Assembly: GCA_964564625.1 (NCBI GenBank)
Contig: CAZMBE010000016.1
Span: 1 to 64,000 of the forward strand
DNA length: 64,000 bases
Reading direction: 5' to 3'
Source: UBA2185 sp964564625
Lineage (GTDB): Bacteria > Desulfobacterota > Syntrophia > Syntrophales > UBA2185
Positions 52,965 to 62,088 of this stretch are shown here, one piece after another. Numbering within the stretch: the first letter of the stretch is position 1; each line of letters starts with the position of its first letter. A program made the position numbers and the translations under genes. The notes under the pieces are model-generated. The model worked only from the letters and a program-made list of their open reading frames with translations, was not told where the DNA came from and searched no databases.

Positions 52965-53207
52965 TTAACCGATTTTCCCCTTCTCTCCTAGCCAGGGCCT
53001 TGTGTTATCCAGCAGGAAGTCCCCCATATTGTCACATATGCAGTTATGGCAGAGGTGAACGAGCTTCATGCTTGCGATTTGCCGGAAGACCAGCAACGTT
53101 GCCGTGTTTTTACTGCACATGAAACACTTGTCGGGGGTGTCTTTATCGTGAAACAGGTAACTTTTTTCGTCGTCGTATATTATGGGCATGGATTGTCTCT
53201 TCGGCAA
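52965..53207 (-). CDS. Small CxxC protein with DNTRPWLG tail, copy 1
   Basis: 80 residues, two CxxC pairs (CFMCSKN and LCHNC) and the C-terminal LLDNTRPWLGEKG. It is a paralogue of 53350-53559 (about 55% identical by eye). The likely fold is a zinc-binding treble-clef or ribbon. Family not recognised. It lies in a row with its paralogue on the same strand. Confidence 0.7.
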   Translation of the reverse strand: MPKRQSMPIIYDDEKSYLFHDKDTPDKCFMCSKNTATLLVFRQIASMKLVHLCHNCICDNMGDFLLDNTRPWLGEKGKIG

Positions 53208-53349
53208 TAATTGAAGCCAATTTTAACTGAAATGAGAGAGCTTTTCAAGTTGATTTATCGGTACGGATGAGAAGCATATCTCACTTACTGAATTATACGG
53301 GAAATGTTCACACTCCCGGTGTATGGGTCTTTGCGAGGAAGAGCTACAT

Positions 53350-53559
53350 TCATCTTTTGTCGCCAAGCCAGGGCCTCGTGTTATCCAGGAGGTAGTCCGC
53401 GATATTTTCGTATACGCAATTCCGGCAGAGGTGAACGAGCAACATGCTTTTGATTTGGCGAAAAATCATCAGGGTCGGCACATCTTCCCCGCAAATAAAA
53501 CACCTGTCAGGGGCATCTTTCTCGTGAAACTCGTAAAATTTTTCGTCATCGTACTTCAT
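53350..53559 (-). CDS. Small CxxC protein with DNTRPWLG tail, copy 2
   Basis: 69 residues. Pairs CFICGED and LCRNC and the tail LLDNTRPWLGDKR are shared with 52965-53207, whose N-terminus is about ten residues longer. The pair probably arose by local duplication. They lie downstream of the sensory gene cluster but are not clearly co-transcribed with it. Confidence 0.7.
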   Translation of the reverse strand: MKYDDEKFYEFHEKDAPDRCFICGEDVPTLMIFRQIKSMLLVHLCRNCVYENIADYLLDNTRPWLGDKR

Positions 53560-53633
53560 AGTGTGTCCAAAGTAATTGAAACAAGGAGGCTACGTTCGCC
53601 ATCATCCCGCGTGAAGGCTCTATCGCCCCCGGC

Positions 53634-54764
53634 TTAAGAAGATGTTTGAGAAGACCCTGTGGAGGATAAATGAGCGGGAAACTTCAGTATAAATGTAGTG
53701 CCTTCCCCTTCCTTTGAGGCAGCCGAGATCTCCCCTCCATGAGACTCCATGATTTTTTTACAGAAGGTAAGTCCGAGGCCGGAGCCTTTATGCCGCTCCT
53801 CCTTTCCCTTCACTCTGAAAAACGGCTCGAAAATGAAGGGGAGTTTATCCTGGGGAATGCCGCTCCCCGTGTCTGATATCATGACTGTAATGTAATAATC
53901 TTCTCTCTGGGCCGATACTGTAATTTTACCACCCTCCGGGGTGTATTTTGTCGCGTTCCCTATGATATTGGTAAAAACCCGTACCAGGCTTTCCTCATCG
54001 CCAACTATCTCAAGCTGCGTGTCCGGAATATGTATCTCCAGATTAATTCCTTTCCCCTTGCACACAGGTGTCATCTCCTCCTCAATTCTCGCAGTGATAT
54101 GAGACAAGCTTAAAGGCTCTTTCTTCTGCACAAACGTACCGTTTTCTATCCTGCTTAAATCAAGCCAGTGTTCAATGAGATCTTCAAGGCCCTGAATGCG
54201 TACGCTGCACCTTTCAATAATCTCTTTGACCTCTTTATCAAAGCGATCACCGGCGATCGCTTTCAGAGATTCTATATATTGCCGGATGACAACGAGAGGG
54301 GAACGCATTTCATGGCTTACAAAGGTGATGAAGCTTTTCTCCATCCGCTCCTTTTCTTCCCTCAATCTTCTTGCTTCAATCTTGAGGTTACGATGATCAA
54401 GACCCCGCCTCGCGACAGTCCTCAGCTGGTCGGGACTGAAGGGTTTGGGGAGGTAGTCGTAGGCGCCTTTCTGTATGGCCTCCACTGCGGAAACGATCGA
54501 TGCATACCCGGTGATCATGATCATTACAATGTCAGGTATATCTTGTGAAAGGATTTCGATGATTTCCATTCCCGATATACCTGGCATTTTGAGATCAATA
54601 AACGCAATTTCCGGATTGCTCTCCCGCGCAATTTTGATGCCTTCGAGTCCCTCCCCTGCGGTTAACACGGTGTACCCGGATTTCTCCAGTGCCTGCCTGC
54701 ACCCATCCCGTAGGGATTCCTCGTCATCGATGATTAAAATCAGCGGTTTTTGAGCTTTCATCAT
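53634..54764 (-). CDS. Receiver-histidine kinase hybrid protein
   Basis: 376 residues. An N-terminal receiver domain (phosphoacceptor Asp57 in FIDLKMPG) is followed by a coiled linker, a HisKA dimerisation helix with His151 (SHEMRSP), and an ATPase domain with N, G1 and G2 boxes (NIIGNATKYTPEGG, SDTGSGIP, GSGLGLTFCK). No membrane segment, so it is cytoplasmic and probably receives phosphate from another kinase. It follows the single-receiver gene after about 5 bases. Confidence 0.9.
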   Translation of the reverse strand: MMKAQKPLILIIDDEESLRDGCRQALEKSGYTVLTAGEGLEGIKIARESNPEIAFIDLKMPGISGMEIIEILSQDIPDIVMIMITGYASIVSAVEAIQKGAYDYLPKPFSPDQLRTVARRGLDHRNLKIEARRLREEKERMEKSFITFVSHEMRSPLVVIRQYIESLKAIAGDRFDKEVKEIIERCSVRIQGLEDLIEHWLDLSRIENGTFVQKKEPLSLSHITARIEEEMTPVCKGKGINLEIHIPDTQLEIVGDEESLVRVFTNIIGNATKYTPEGGKITVSAQREDYYITVMISDTGSGIPQDKLPFIFEPFFRVKGKEERHKGSGLGLTFCKKIMESHGGEISAASKEGEGTTFILKFPAHLSSTGSSQTSS

Positions 54765-54769
54765 ACTAT

Positions 54770-55162
54770 CTACTTGCCAGCCAGGGCGGACGCAATATAT
54801 GCGAGCAGGTCTTCACCTTTCACGGGTTTATGCAGCACCTTGTTCACCTTCGGAAAGTCGGGCGGCGCGTCGAATGATTGATACGGGCCCTGCAGGTCAA
54901 CGGCGCTCAGCATAAACAGCGGTGTATCCTTCCCTGTGTCCGTGGCGCGGATTTTTGATAACACCGAGAATCCTTCGCCCCATGTCTCCATCATCATATC
55001 GATGATGGCAAGGTCAGGAGCTACCGACTTCCACATTTCCACACCGGTTTTTCCGTCTTCCGCCATAAACACTTCATACCCGCCCTTCTCCAGAATCAGT
55101 TTGGTTGCATAGAGAAAATCTTTGTCATCATCTATCAAGAGAATTTTTTTCTTTTCTGCCAT
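54770..55162 (-). CDS. Single-domain response regulator, 1
   Basis: 130 residues with the acidic pair DDD (11-13), phosphoacceptor Asp55 in LAIIDMMMET, and the conserved Lys in LHKPVKGEDL. No output domain. It probably relays phosphate to the hybrid kinase encoded next. GGAGGTGAAAG in the mRNA precedes the ATG. Confidence 0.9.
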   Translation of the reverse strand: MAEKKKILLIDDDKDFLYATKLILEKGGYEVFMAEDGKTGVEMWKSVAPDLAIIDMMMETWGEGFSVLSKIRATDTGKDTPLFMLSAVDLQGPYQSFDAPPDFPKVNKVLHKPVKGEDLLAYIASALAGK

Positions 55163-55403
55163 GGTCTTTCACCTCCATTTTTGATTTTGTATTATATATA
55201 AGCAATGATGATGCCAGATCATAACCTGTTGATTTATTTATGAATTATATTTAAGATGGGCGCGAAAAACAATTATGAGGGGTAAAACTCCCCTCCCGCG
55301 AGGCGGATAACCCCCATGGCAATGGCTCCTGAAGGTTAGTAATTGCCCGGCAAGTGTTCTCGCCATTTGACAACCATGCGTTATTGGCTTATATTCCACT
55401 GTA

Positions 55404-57002
55404 ATGAAATCGAAGCCTATACCAATTCTTGTCGGCGTTTCACAATTCACCCAGTCAAGAAATGCCTTTCCCGCCCTTGATCCGCTTGGACTCATGATCA
55501 GGGCCGGTCGAGATGCCTTTACCGACGCTGGTTCGGACGTATTGCCTGCAATTATTGATACCGTTTGTGTAGTCAACAGCTTTTCCCGCGATGATGAAAA
55601 AACACCACTCATGCTCGCAGAGTCACTGGGAATAAAGCCCCGGGATGCCGTCTATTCAACGATCGGCGGCAACACGCCGCAGAAACTTGTGAACCGGTTT
55701 TCCCGTGACATTGCATCCGGAAGGAGAAGAGCCGTCCTGATTGCCGGCGCTGAAGCGGTGTATTCGTTGTACCGTTACTCCAGAGGGAAAGCGGACCTGA
55801 ACTGGCCGGACAATAGAACCTTCCTTCAACTCAGGGAAAAGAACCTCCCGGTCAATTTCGACACTCTACTTCACCTTGGATGTGATCACGAAAAGAAGAT
55901 CCTCGAGATGCGGGGCGTCTCGTATGATGAACCGAACAACAGGATTGAAGAGTCCTATGATCTCTTTATGCCCCACCTGATGTATCCATTCTTTGAAACC
56001 GCGCTTCGGGGCATTTCCGGCCGCACTCCCGAAGAGCATCGCCTGTACATGGGCCGCTGTTATGAACGCCTTTTACGCATCGCCGTAATGAATCCCCATG
56101 CCTGGTGCCGGAGGCAACTCTCCGCGGAAGATATTACACGCTCCACTCCCCATAATCGCTATGTCGTATATCCATACACCGTCCGCATGATGGCCAACAT
56201 CAACGTGGACCAGGCGGCAGCACTGATTATGATGAACGATCAGGACGCGGATAAACTCAACATTGACCGTTCTCAATGGGTATACCCCATGGGGGGAGCG
56301 GAATTTAACAACATCTGGCACGTGACCCGGCGGCCGAGGCTCTATGATTCTCCTGCCATCACGGAAGCGGCAACGCTTGCCCTGAAGCAATCCGGACTTC
56401 TCCTGTCCGACATCGATATTTTCGACCTCTACAGCTGTTTCCCGTCAGCCTTAGAGATTTCACGTCGGGCTATCGGTATTCCTGAAGACGATCCGAGAGA
56501 TCTGACTGTCACCGGCGGACTTGCTTTTTTCGGCGGTCCCGGGAATAACTATTCCATGCATGCCGTTGCTTCTCTTGTTCACCGCATTCGCCGTGACAGT
56601 CGCCTGAAGGGCATGATAGCGGCGAATGGCTGGTACAATTCGAAACACGCCATCGGCATCTATGGCGCAGAACCTCCCGATTGCCCCTGGGATGATCGCG
56701 ATGATTCTGCTGTCCAGAAGGCAATTGATGGGGAGGCCCTTCCTGAGCCTGTTCAACAGGCCGATGGCGCTCTTACCATAGAGGCGTTCATGATTCGTTA
56801 TGATAAGGAAGGGAAACCGGAACGTGCCACAGTTATCGGTCTTTTGCAGGACGGCCATCGGGCGTTGGCGGATGTCGACGCACAGATTGTCGATCTCAGA
56901 AAACTCGAATGTGTGGAAATTGTCGGGAAAACCGGCCATGTGCGCTATAATGCCTGCACAGGCCGCAATGTGATTACACTCCATCCCCTGGCCAATCCTT
57001 AA
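55404..57002 (+). CDS. Thiolase-like protein (acetyl-CoA acetyltransferase / SCP2-thiolase type)
   Basis: 532 residues with a thiolase fold. Seen parts are VGVSQFTQSR at the start, DTVCVVNSFSR, GGNTPQKLVNRF at the usual nucleophile loop (Asn-Thr instead of Cys-x), IDIFDLYSCFPSALE and GGPGNNYSMHAVA. The last ~90 residues match the beta-barrel-like extension of TLP-type thiolases. Without the standard nucleophilic Cys, thiolysis is doubtful; a ligand-binding or unusual condensing role is possible. It stands alone, opposite in strand to its regulatory neighbours. Confidence 0.8.
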   Translation: MKSKPIPILVGVSQFTQSRNAFPALDPLGLMIRAGRDAFTDAGSDVLPAIIDTVCVVNSFSRDDEKTPLMLAESLGIKPRDAVYSTIGGNTPQKLVNRFSRDIASGRRRAVLIAGAEAVYSLYRYSRGKADLNWPDNRTFLQLREKNLPVNFDTLLHLGCDHEKKILEMRGVSYDEPNNRIEESYDLFMPHLMYPFFETALRGISGRTPEEHRLYMGRCYERLLRIAVMNPHAWCRRQLSAEDITRSTPHNRYVVYPYTVRMMANINVDQAAALIMMNDQDADKLNIDRSQWVYPMGGAEFNNIWHVTRRPRLYDSPAITEAATLALKQSGLLLSDIDIFDLYSCFPSALEISRRAIGIPEDDPRDLTVTGGLAFFGGPGNNYSMHAVASLVHRIRRDSRLKGMIAANGWYNSKHAIGIYGAEPPDCPWDDRDDSAVQKAIDGEALPEPVQQADGALTIEAFMIRYDKEGKPERATVIGLLQDGHRALADVDAQIVDLRKLECVEIVGKTGHVRYNACTGRNVITLHPLANP

Positions 57003-57082
57003 AAATCTCGCATCAAAAACCGCTCGTGTTCTTGAAAAACGGATGACAGACCATAGACCCGACTGCGGGTGCGCCGGCGTTT

Positions 57083-58426
57083 TTACTGATTCTCGATCTT
57101 GATACCGTAATTGCGGATTTTTATCCGAAGGGTCTTTCTGTCGATGCCAAGGAATTTTGCGGTTTTGTTGATCTGGAAGTGGAAGTGACGCAGCGCCTTT
57201 ACGATATGTTCTTTCTCCACATCTATCAGGGTCACCCTGCCTGTGGAAGAATCCACGACTGGGGCTCTGGTCTGCTCATTCTGCCCGTAATAGAATATAT
57301 CGGAAAGATCGACGACCTCGTGGTCGCAAAGCACACAGAGGCGCTCTATAGTATTCCTCAGTTCCCGGACGTTCCCCGGCCATCTGTAGGATATGAGAGA
57401 TTTCCTTGCCTCTTCCGAGAAGCATCTCACCTTGCTTTCGTACTTTGCGAGGAATATATCGAGGTAATGCTGGGCAATGGGCAGAATATCGGCTTTATGT
57501 TCATTCAATGGCTTTATATGGAGCGGCACGACGGAAATCCTGTAGAACAGATCCTCTCTGAATCTGCCTGCATCGATTTCCGACCTGATGTCTCTATTCG
57601 TCGCGGCGATGAGCCGGACATCAATCTTTTCCGGCGATGATCTGCCTACCTTCGGCACTTCCTGCTCCTGGATCGCCCGCAAAAGTTTCGCCTGAATGTT
57701 GAGGTTGATGTTGGAAATCTCATCCAGGAACAATGTCCCCTTATCAGCCATCTGGAAGCGGCCTTCCCGTGATTCAGTGGCCCCGCTGAACGCCCCTTTG
57801 ACATGTCCGAACAATTCGCTTTCCATGAGGGTCTCCACGAGGGAAGAACAGTCAACGGGAATAAACGGTTTATCTGACCTTTTGCTGAGGTTGTGGATGG
57901 TGCGCGCGACAAGTTCCTTTCCCGTACCGCTCTCTCCGGTAATGAGAACGGTGCTGTCCGTATGGGCAATCCTTCCGATGGATTCTTTGAGTTCCTTCAT
58001 GTAGTCGCTATTGCCGATCAACACGGAAAGCTCCCTTTCACCGGCTCCCATATCACTCTCTCTCAACGCCTCTTCAACGGCTCCCCTAAGATCGGCTGCA
58101 GAGTAAGGCTTTGTGAGAAAATTAAAGGCCCCTTGCCTCATCGCCTCGACGGCTATGGGTATGCTGCCGTAACCGGTAATGATTATGACTTTTGCGGAGA
58201 TGTTTTTCTCGACCTTGACCTTCTTGAGAATTTCCAAACCATCCAGTTTGGGCATCCGGATGTCCAGGAGGATTACATCATACATATCTTTGAGCGCCAT
58301 CTCCAGGCCCAGTCGTGCATCCCCGGTACTCTCAACCTGGAAACCTTTACGGGACAGGACTTGCGCACATCCATCCCGTATGGATTCTTCATCATCAATG
58401 ATGAGAATCTTCTTTTTCGCAGTCAT
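57083..58426 (-). CDS. NtrC-family sigma-54-dependent response regulator
   Basis: 447 residues: receiver (Asp55 in LLDIRMP), AAA+ domain with Walker A GESGTGK (164-170) and sigma-54 contact loop GAFSGA (211-216, Thr replaced by Ser), and a Fis-type helix-turn-helix (INKTAKFLGIDRKTLRIKI). It activates sigma-54 promoters when phosphorylated. The ATG at 58426 follows GAAGGAAG. It lies 29 bases after the Cache kinase gene and is its likely partner. Confidence 0.92.
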   Translation of the reverse strand: MTAKKKILIIDDEESIRDGCAQVLSRKGFQVESTGDARLGLEMALKDMYDVILLDIRMPKLDGLEILKKVKVEKNISAKVIIITGYGSIPIAVEAMRQGAFNFLTKPYSAADLRGAVEEALRESDMGAGERELSVLIGNSDYMKELKESIGRIAHTDSTVLITGESGTGKELVARTIHNLSKRSDKPFIPVDCSSLVETLMESELFGHVKGAFSGATESREGRFQMADKGTLFLDEISNINLNIQAKLLRAIQEQEVPKVGRSSPEKIDVRLIAATNRDIRSEIDAGRFREDLFYRISVVPLHIKPLNEHKADILPIAQHYLDIFLAKYESKVRCFSEEARKSLISYRWPGNVRELRNTIERLCVLCDHEVVDLSDIFYYGQNEQTRAPVVDSSTGRVTLIDVEKEHIVKALRHFHFQINKTAKFLGIDRKTLRIKIRNYGIKIENQ

Positions 58427-58455
58427 GGTATCTTCCTTCTTCATACATTACAAAA

Positions 58456-60462
58456 TCAGCTGTAGAAAACATCCTCATCCATACCGCTGTATTTACCCAT
58501 GTAAGGAGGCAGGGAAATGATGAATGTGGTTCCTTTTCCGGGTTCGCTCTCCGCATCGATGATGCCGTTATGCTTCCTGATGATTCCATATACGATGGAG
58601 AGTCCAAGACCTGTTCCCTTGCCGGGTTCCTTTGTTGTAAAGAAAGGTTCGAATATGTGCGGAAGGTGTTCCCTGTCTATCCCTTTCCCTGTATCCGATA
58701 CCGAAATCTTTGCCGAATTATTTGAGCCCAGCTCCGTAGTTATAGTGAGGCTGCCCTTGCCTTTCATGGCATCGGCGGCATTGATGAACAGATTGAGAAA
58801 AACATCCTCCAACCGGGCTCTGTCGCCGACTATGTCGGGAAGATTCTCTGCGAGATTGGTCTTTATTTCAATACCGTGGAACATAGCCTGATCCTTTACG
58901 AGATTAAGCGCCGTTTTGATGACATTGTTTATCTTCAGAGGCAGCATGTCGCCTGTGGGTGTTCGGGCAAAATCAAGGAGGTTTTGGACGATACCCTTAC
59001 ATCTGTTCGTCTGGTAAATAATTTTTTGCATGTTTTCCCGGGCCGGGGAGTCTGCCGGAATATCTTCGAGAACGAGATTGCTGTAAAGGAGGATCCCCCC
59101 CAGGGGGTTGTTTACCTCGTGGGCGACACCCGCCGCCATTTCCCCCAGGGCGGTCAATTTTTCCGTTCTTGCAAGCTGCTCGTGCGCCTTGTGCAGCTTT
59201 TCATCGTGGTCCTTCAAAGACCTGGACATATAATTAAACGCTTCATCCAGCATGTCAAACCCGGAGATTTTATCCGGGGACAGCTTGTAGTCCAAATTGC
59301 CCGCAGCGATGGCTTCCGCAGCTTCCTTCAACATACGTATCCGTTTTATGATTGTGTTGCCCAGGAAAAAGGAAATGATAAAAGCGATAACCATGCCCAG
59401 CCCTGTGATACCCATGTTTATCCATATACTATTCCACTTTATGTCCCGGTACTTCGCCTCCAGCAGACCTACATAGAGAATTCCTATAAGGTTTTTATTC
59501 ATATTGTAGATCGGCGTGTAGGTGGTTATGTACCAGTCATCGACAACGAAGGCTCTGCCAACCCAGTCCCGGCCTTCTACAATGACCCTGTCATAGACTT
59601 CCCTGGACAGCGTGGTGCCGATAGCCCTTTTATTGTCTTTTGTCATGACGTTGGTCGATATCCTCACACCACCCTGAAATATGGTTGCCACACCCATATC
59701 GCTGCCTTTGTACTTTTCTCCCTGGTATACGGTTTCTTTCACCTTATCCACGATGGTGTTGTCCTTGTTCAGAAGAACACCCCCCACTATAGCCCCGAGG
59801 AGATTTTTTTGTTTATCAAAGAGGGGATACGCCGCCATCATAACCATACCGTCGGAAAGCTGTTTTGCTTCTGGTTCATAAGAAAGGGGTATTTTTGTGA
59901 TTTCCATTGTGACACGATCGGTAAGGCCAGGATTCTCCCTTAGAATTTTGTGTATGGACATGAGTTCGGTAGATAATTGCAGCGTTTTGTTTTCCAGACA
60001 TTGTTGTACGACCGGCAACCAGAGTAAATTGTCTCCCCTGGCATCCGGGTTCGCCGCCCTGTACAGGACATTCCCGCCCGCATCGATCACCGTAATCATA
60101 TCAAGGTTCACCTCATCGCTCTGCATCTGCGTCTCATTTTCATTCCGGATCAGGCTCCGTAACATACTCATCTTGGAGTAGTCGCGGTCGACCATTATTG
60201 CCTGCAAATCCGATCTCTCTGCAGTGAAGAGAATATGGTAGGCTATTTTTTCCATGGTTTGATTATAGATCAATTTTGCGGTATTGATGTCCTGGCGGAC
60301 TCTGTTTTGCACCTCGTCTATGGTGCTTTTGTTGATCGTCCATATCCCCACAAGGGTTGCGACAAAACCCGTAAGAAACGTAGCTATCAGGAATCCGACA
60401 ACAAGGCGGCTTTGCAGGTTTAACTTAAATATTTTATTCGCTAATCCGCTGATCATTTTCAT
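58456..60462 (-). CDS. Membrane histidine kinase with Cache and HAMP domains
   Basis: 668 residues. A first membrane segment (about 20-42) is followed by a large periplasmic Cache-type sensor domain (about 45-340), a second membrane segment (about 345-370), a HAMP domain, HisKA (LGEMAAGVAHEVNNPLGG) and an HATPase domain (GKGTGLGLSIVYGI). It belongs to the NtrB-like group that pairs with sigma-54 activators, here the gene just downstream. The ligand of the Cache domain is not known; organic acids are common for this class. Confidence 0.92.
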   Translation of the reverse strand: MKMISGLANKIFKLNLQSRLVVGFLIATFLTGFVATLVGIWTINKSTIDEVQNRVRQDINTAKLIYNQTMEKIAYHILFTAERSDLQAIMVDRDYSKMSMLRSLIRNENETQMQSDEVNLDMITVIDAGGNVLYRAANPDARGDNLLWLPVVQQCLENKTLQLSTELMSIHKILRENPGLTDRVTMEITKIPLSYEPEAKQLSDGMVMMAAYPLFDKQKNLLGAIVGGVLLNKDNTIVDKVKETVYQGEKYKGSDMGVATIFQGGVRISTNVMTKDNKRAIGTTLSREVYDRVIVEGRDWVGRAFVVDDWYITTYTPIYNMNKNLIGILYVGLLEAKYRDIKWNSIWINMGITGLGMVIAFIISFFLGNTIIKRIRMLKEAAEAIAAGNLDYKLSPDKISGFDMLDEAFNYMSRSLKDHDEKLHKAHEQLARTEKLTALGEMAAGVAHEVNNPLGGILLYSNLVLEDIPADSPARENMQKIIYQTNRCKGIVQNLLDFARTPTGDMLPLKINNVIKTALNLVKDQAMFHGIEIKTNLAENLPDIVGDRARLEDVFLNLFINAADAMKGKGSLTITTELGSNNSAKISVSDTGKGIDREHLPHIFEPFFTTKEPGKGTGLGLSIVYGIIRKHNGIIDAESEPGKGTTFIISLPPYMGKYSGMDEDVFYS

Positions 60463-60562
60463 GGTGAATTTCCGTAGCAGTGTATTTCTGAAAAATACTT
60501 AATGACTTAATCTATATCACGATGGAATTGATTTAATCAATCGGTCTTTGGCGACACCGGGG

Positions 60563-60596
60563 GTGTGTGGGTATAAAAACTGCGTTATACCCACAC
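60563..60596. promoter_or_regulatory. 12-base perfect inverted repeat upstream of the Cache kinase
   Basis: TGTGTGGGTATA and TATACCCACACA are separated by 10 bases and lie about 100 bases upstream of the kinase start on the minus strand. There is no T-run, so an operator or RNA structure is more likely than a terminator. Confidence 0.5.
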
Positions 60597-60668
60597 ATGG
60601 AAGCTTCTCCTCCTGCGGAAGGGGATTCTCCCGCTAAGGTGAAGTTATCGGAGATGCACGCGGAATCT

Positions 60669-61058
60669 TCAGCCAAGAAGCTTGTTAACTCTGGAGAGAA
60701 GCTCCGCGACGGGGATGGGTTTTGCTACATAATCATCCGCCTGTAAATATTCTCCATCCGTCTCCGGAGAAAATTTGAATCCTGTTTTTTCAGTAACTGC
60801 CGTCACCATCAGGATAGGTATTGTGCTGCACTGTTCATCATGCTTAAGATTGTAGCAGAATTCAAAACCATCCGTGTGCTTATCCATCATTACATCAAGA
60901 ATGATGAGATCAGGTCTGTTTTTTTCTACGGTTTTACGCCCATCATCTATGTTCAGTACATGATTTACGGCATAACCGTTACTTTCCAGCACGATCCTCA
61001 GCGCCTCACCATAGTCCTTATCATCGTCAATGATGAGTATCTTTTTTTTCTCAGACAT
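60669..61058 (-). CDS. Single-domain response regulator, 2
   Basis: 129 residues with acidic residues DDD (11-13), the phosphoacceptor Asp in LIILDVMMDKHTDG, and the conserved Lys in YVAKPIPVAEL. The ATG at 61058 is preceded by GGAGGTTCCC. It begins 16 bases after the Fe-S protein stop and so is likely co-transcribed with the formate dehydrogenase genes, which may place them under signal control or feedback. Confidence 0.88.
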   Translation of the reverse strand: MSEKKKILIIDDDKDYGEALRIVLESNGYAVNHVLNIDDGRKTVEKNRPDLIILDVMMDKHTDGFEFCYNLKHDEQCSTIPILMVTAVTEKTGFKFSPETDGEYLQADDYVAKPIPVAELLSRVNKLLG

Positions 61059-61074
61059 GGGAACCTCCAAAATC

Positions 61075-62088
61075 CTATTTTGCAGCAATTTTCTTTACAA
61101 CCTCCAGCGCCCCAATATGGACAGGACAATAATCGGAACAGCGGCCGCAGCCGACACAACCGCAGAGACTCCCCTGGATGTCGGTCTCGTTGAAATAAAG
61201 AAGCTTGTGCTCATGCCGCCTTTTGAGCCTTAACGCCTGGGTAGCCCTCGGGTTGTGGCCTGACGCCTCGCGGGTAAACCCGCCATAGAGGCACGCATCC
61301 CAGGTCCGGGCCCTGACGCCTTTGCCCGGAGCCGACTCATGATCATACACGTTAAAACAGGTACATGTCGGGCAGACAAAGGCACAGCCTCCGCATATGA
61401 TGCATTTTTTCCCGAAGTAGTCCCAGACATCCTCGTCGGCTGATCCGTCCTTCAGCCGGTTCATGGCTTCGTTGACCTCTTGTACTATAGGTATGCTCTG
61501 GACGGCTTTTTGCGTGAACGCTTTTATTTTTTCTTTTGCCGCCGTGTCATCCATCTCAACCAGGAAGTCTGATGAAAGCAATTTTTCCCCCTTCCGGCTG
61601 CCCGTCTCTATAATAAAGACGTCTCCCGCGTCGTAGAACTGCAAATCGAAGCCCTTGTGCGCGACGGGACCGCTTAATGTTGTCGTGCAGAAACACGTCT
61701 CGTTCTGGGGACCGGGACATGCCATGACGACCGTCAAGGCTGCGTCTTTTTTTGCGCGGTAGTAAATATCCTCCCGGTCACGGGTCATAAAACTCCCACA
61801 CTGGAGGAGCCCCATCATGTCGCATGACCGTATGCCGAAAAGGATTGCCTGTTGTGCCGTTACGACCTCGCGGAACTCATTGTTTTCCACCTGAAAAATC
61901 ACTTCGCTGTGTGGAAGAAAAACCGACTTCGGCCAGAGCGGTTTCTTGTGGTCAAGGGTAAATGAATCCTCTTGAAAGGTATCGAATATGCAATCACCCT
62001 GGGTTGTTTTCGTTGGGGCAAGAACGTGATGCTCCCTCGCCCAAGACCTGAGCAGTTTCTTCACGTTTTCTTTCGCGATTGTTTTCAT
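61075..62088 (-). CDS. 4Fe-4S electron-transfer protein linked to formate dehydrogenase
   Basis: 337 residues resembling the AsrA/HydB type Fe-S subunits. The large N-terminal part has FGIRSCDMMGL and ACPGPQNETCFCTT. The C-terminal part has two [4Fe-4S] motifs (CIICGGCAFVCPTCTC and CGCVGCGRCSDYCP). The ATG at 62088 lies inside the end of the formate dehydrogenase gene (ATGA overlap) with AGGAGATGCGT upstream, so the two are translationally coupled. It probably carries electrons from formate to an unknown acceptor. Confidence 0.85.
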   Translation of the reverse strand: MKTIAKENVKKLLRSWAREHHVLAPTKTTQGDCIFDTFQEDSFTLDHKKPLWPKSVFLPHSEVIFQVENNEFREVVTAQQAILFGIRSCDMMGLLQCGSFMTRDREDIYYRAKKDAALTVVMACPGPQNETCFCTTTLSGPVAHKGFDLQFYDAGDVFIIETGSRKGEKLLSSDFLVEMDDTAAKEKIKAFTQKAVQSIPIVQEVNEAMNRLKDGSADEDVWDYFGKKCIICGGCAFVCPTCTCFNVYDHESAPGKGVRARTWDACLYGGFTREASGHNPRATQALRLKRRHEHKLLYFNETDIQGSLCGCVGCGRCSDYCPVHIGALEVVKKIAAK

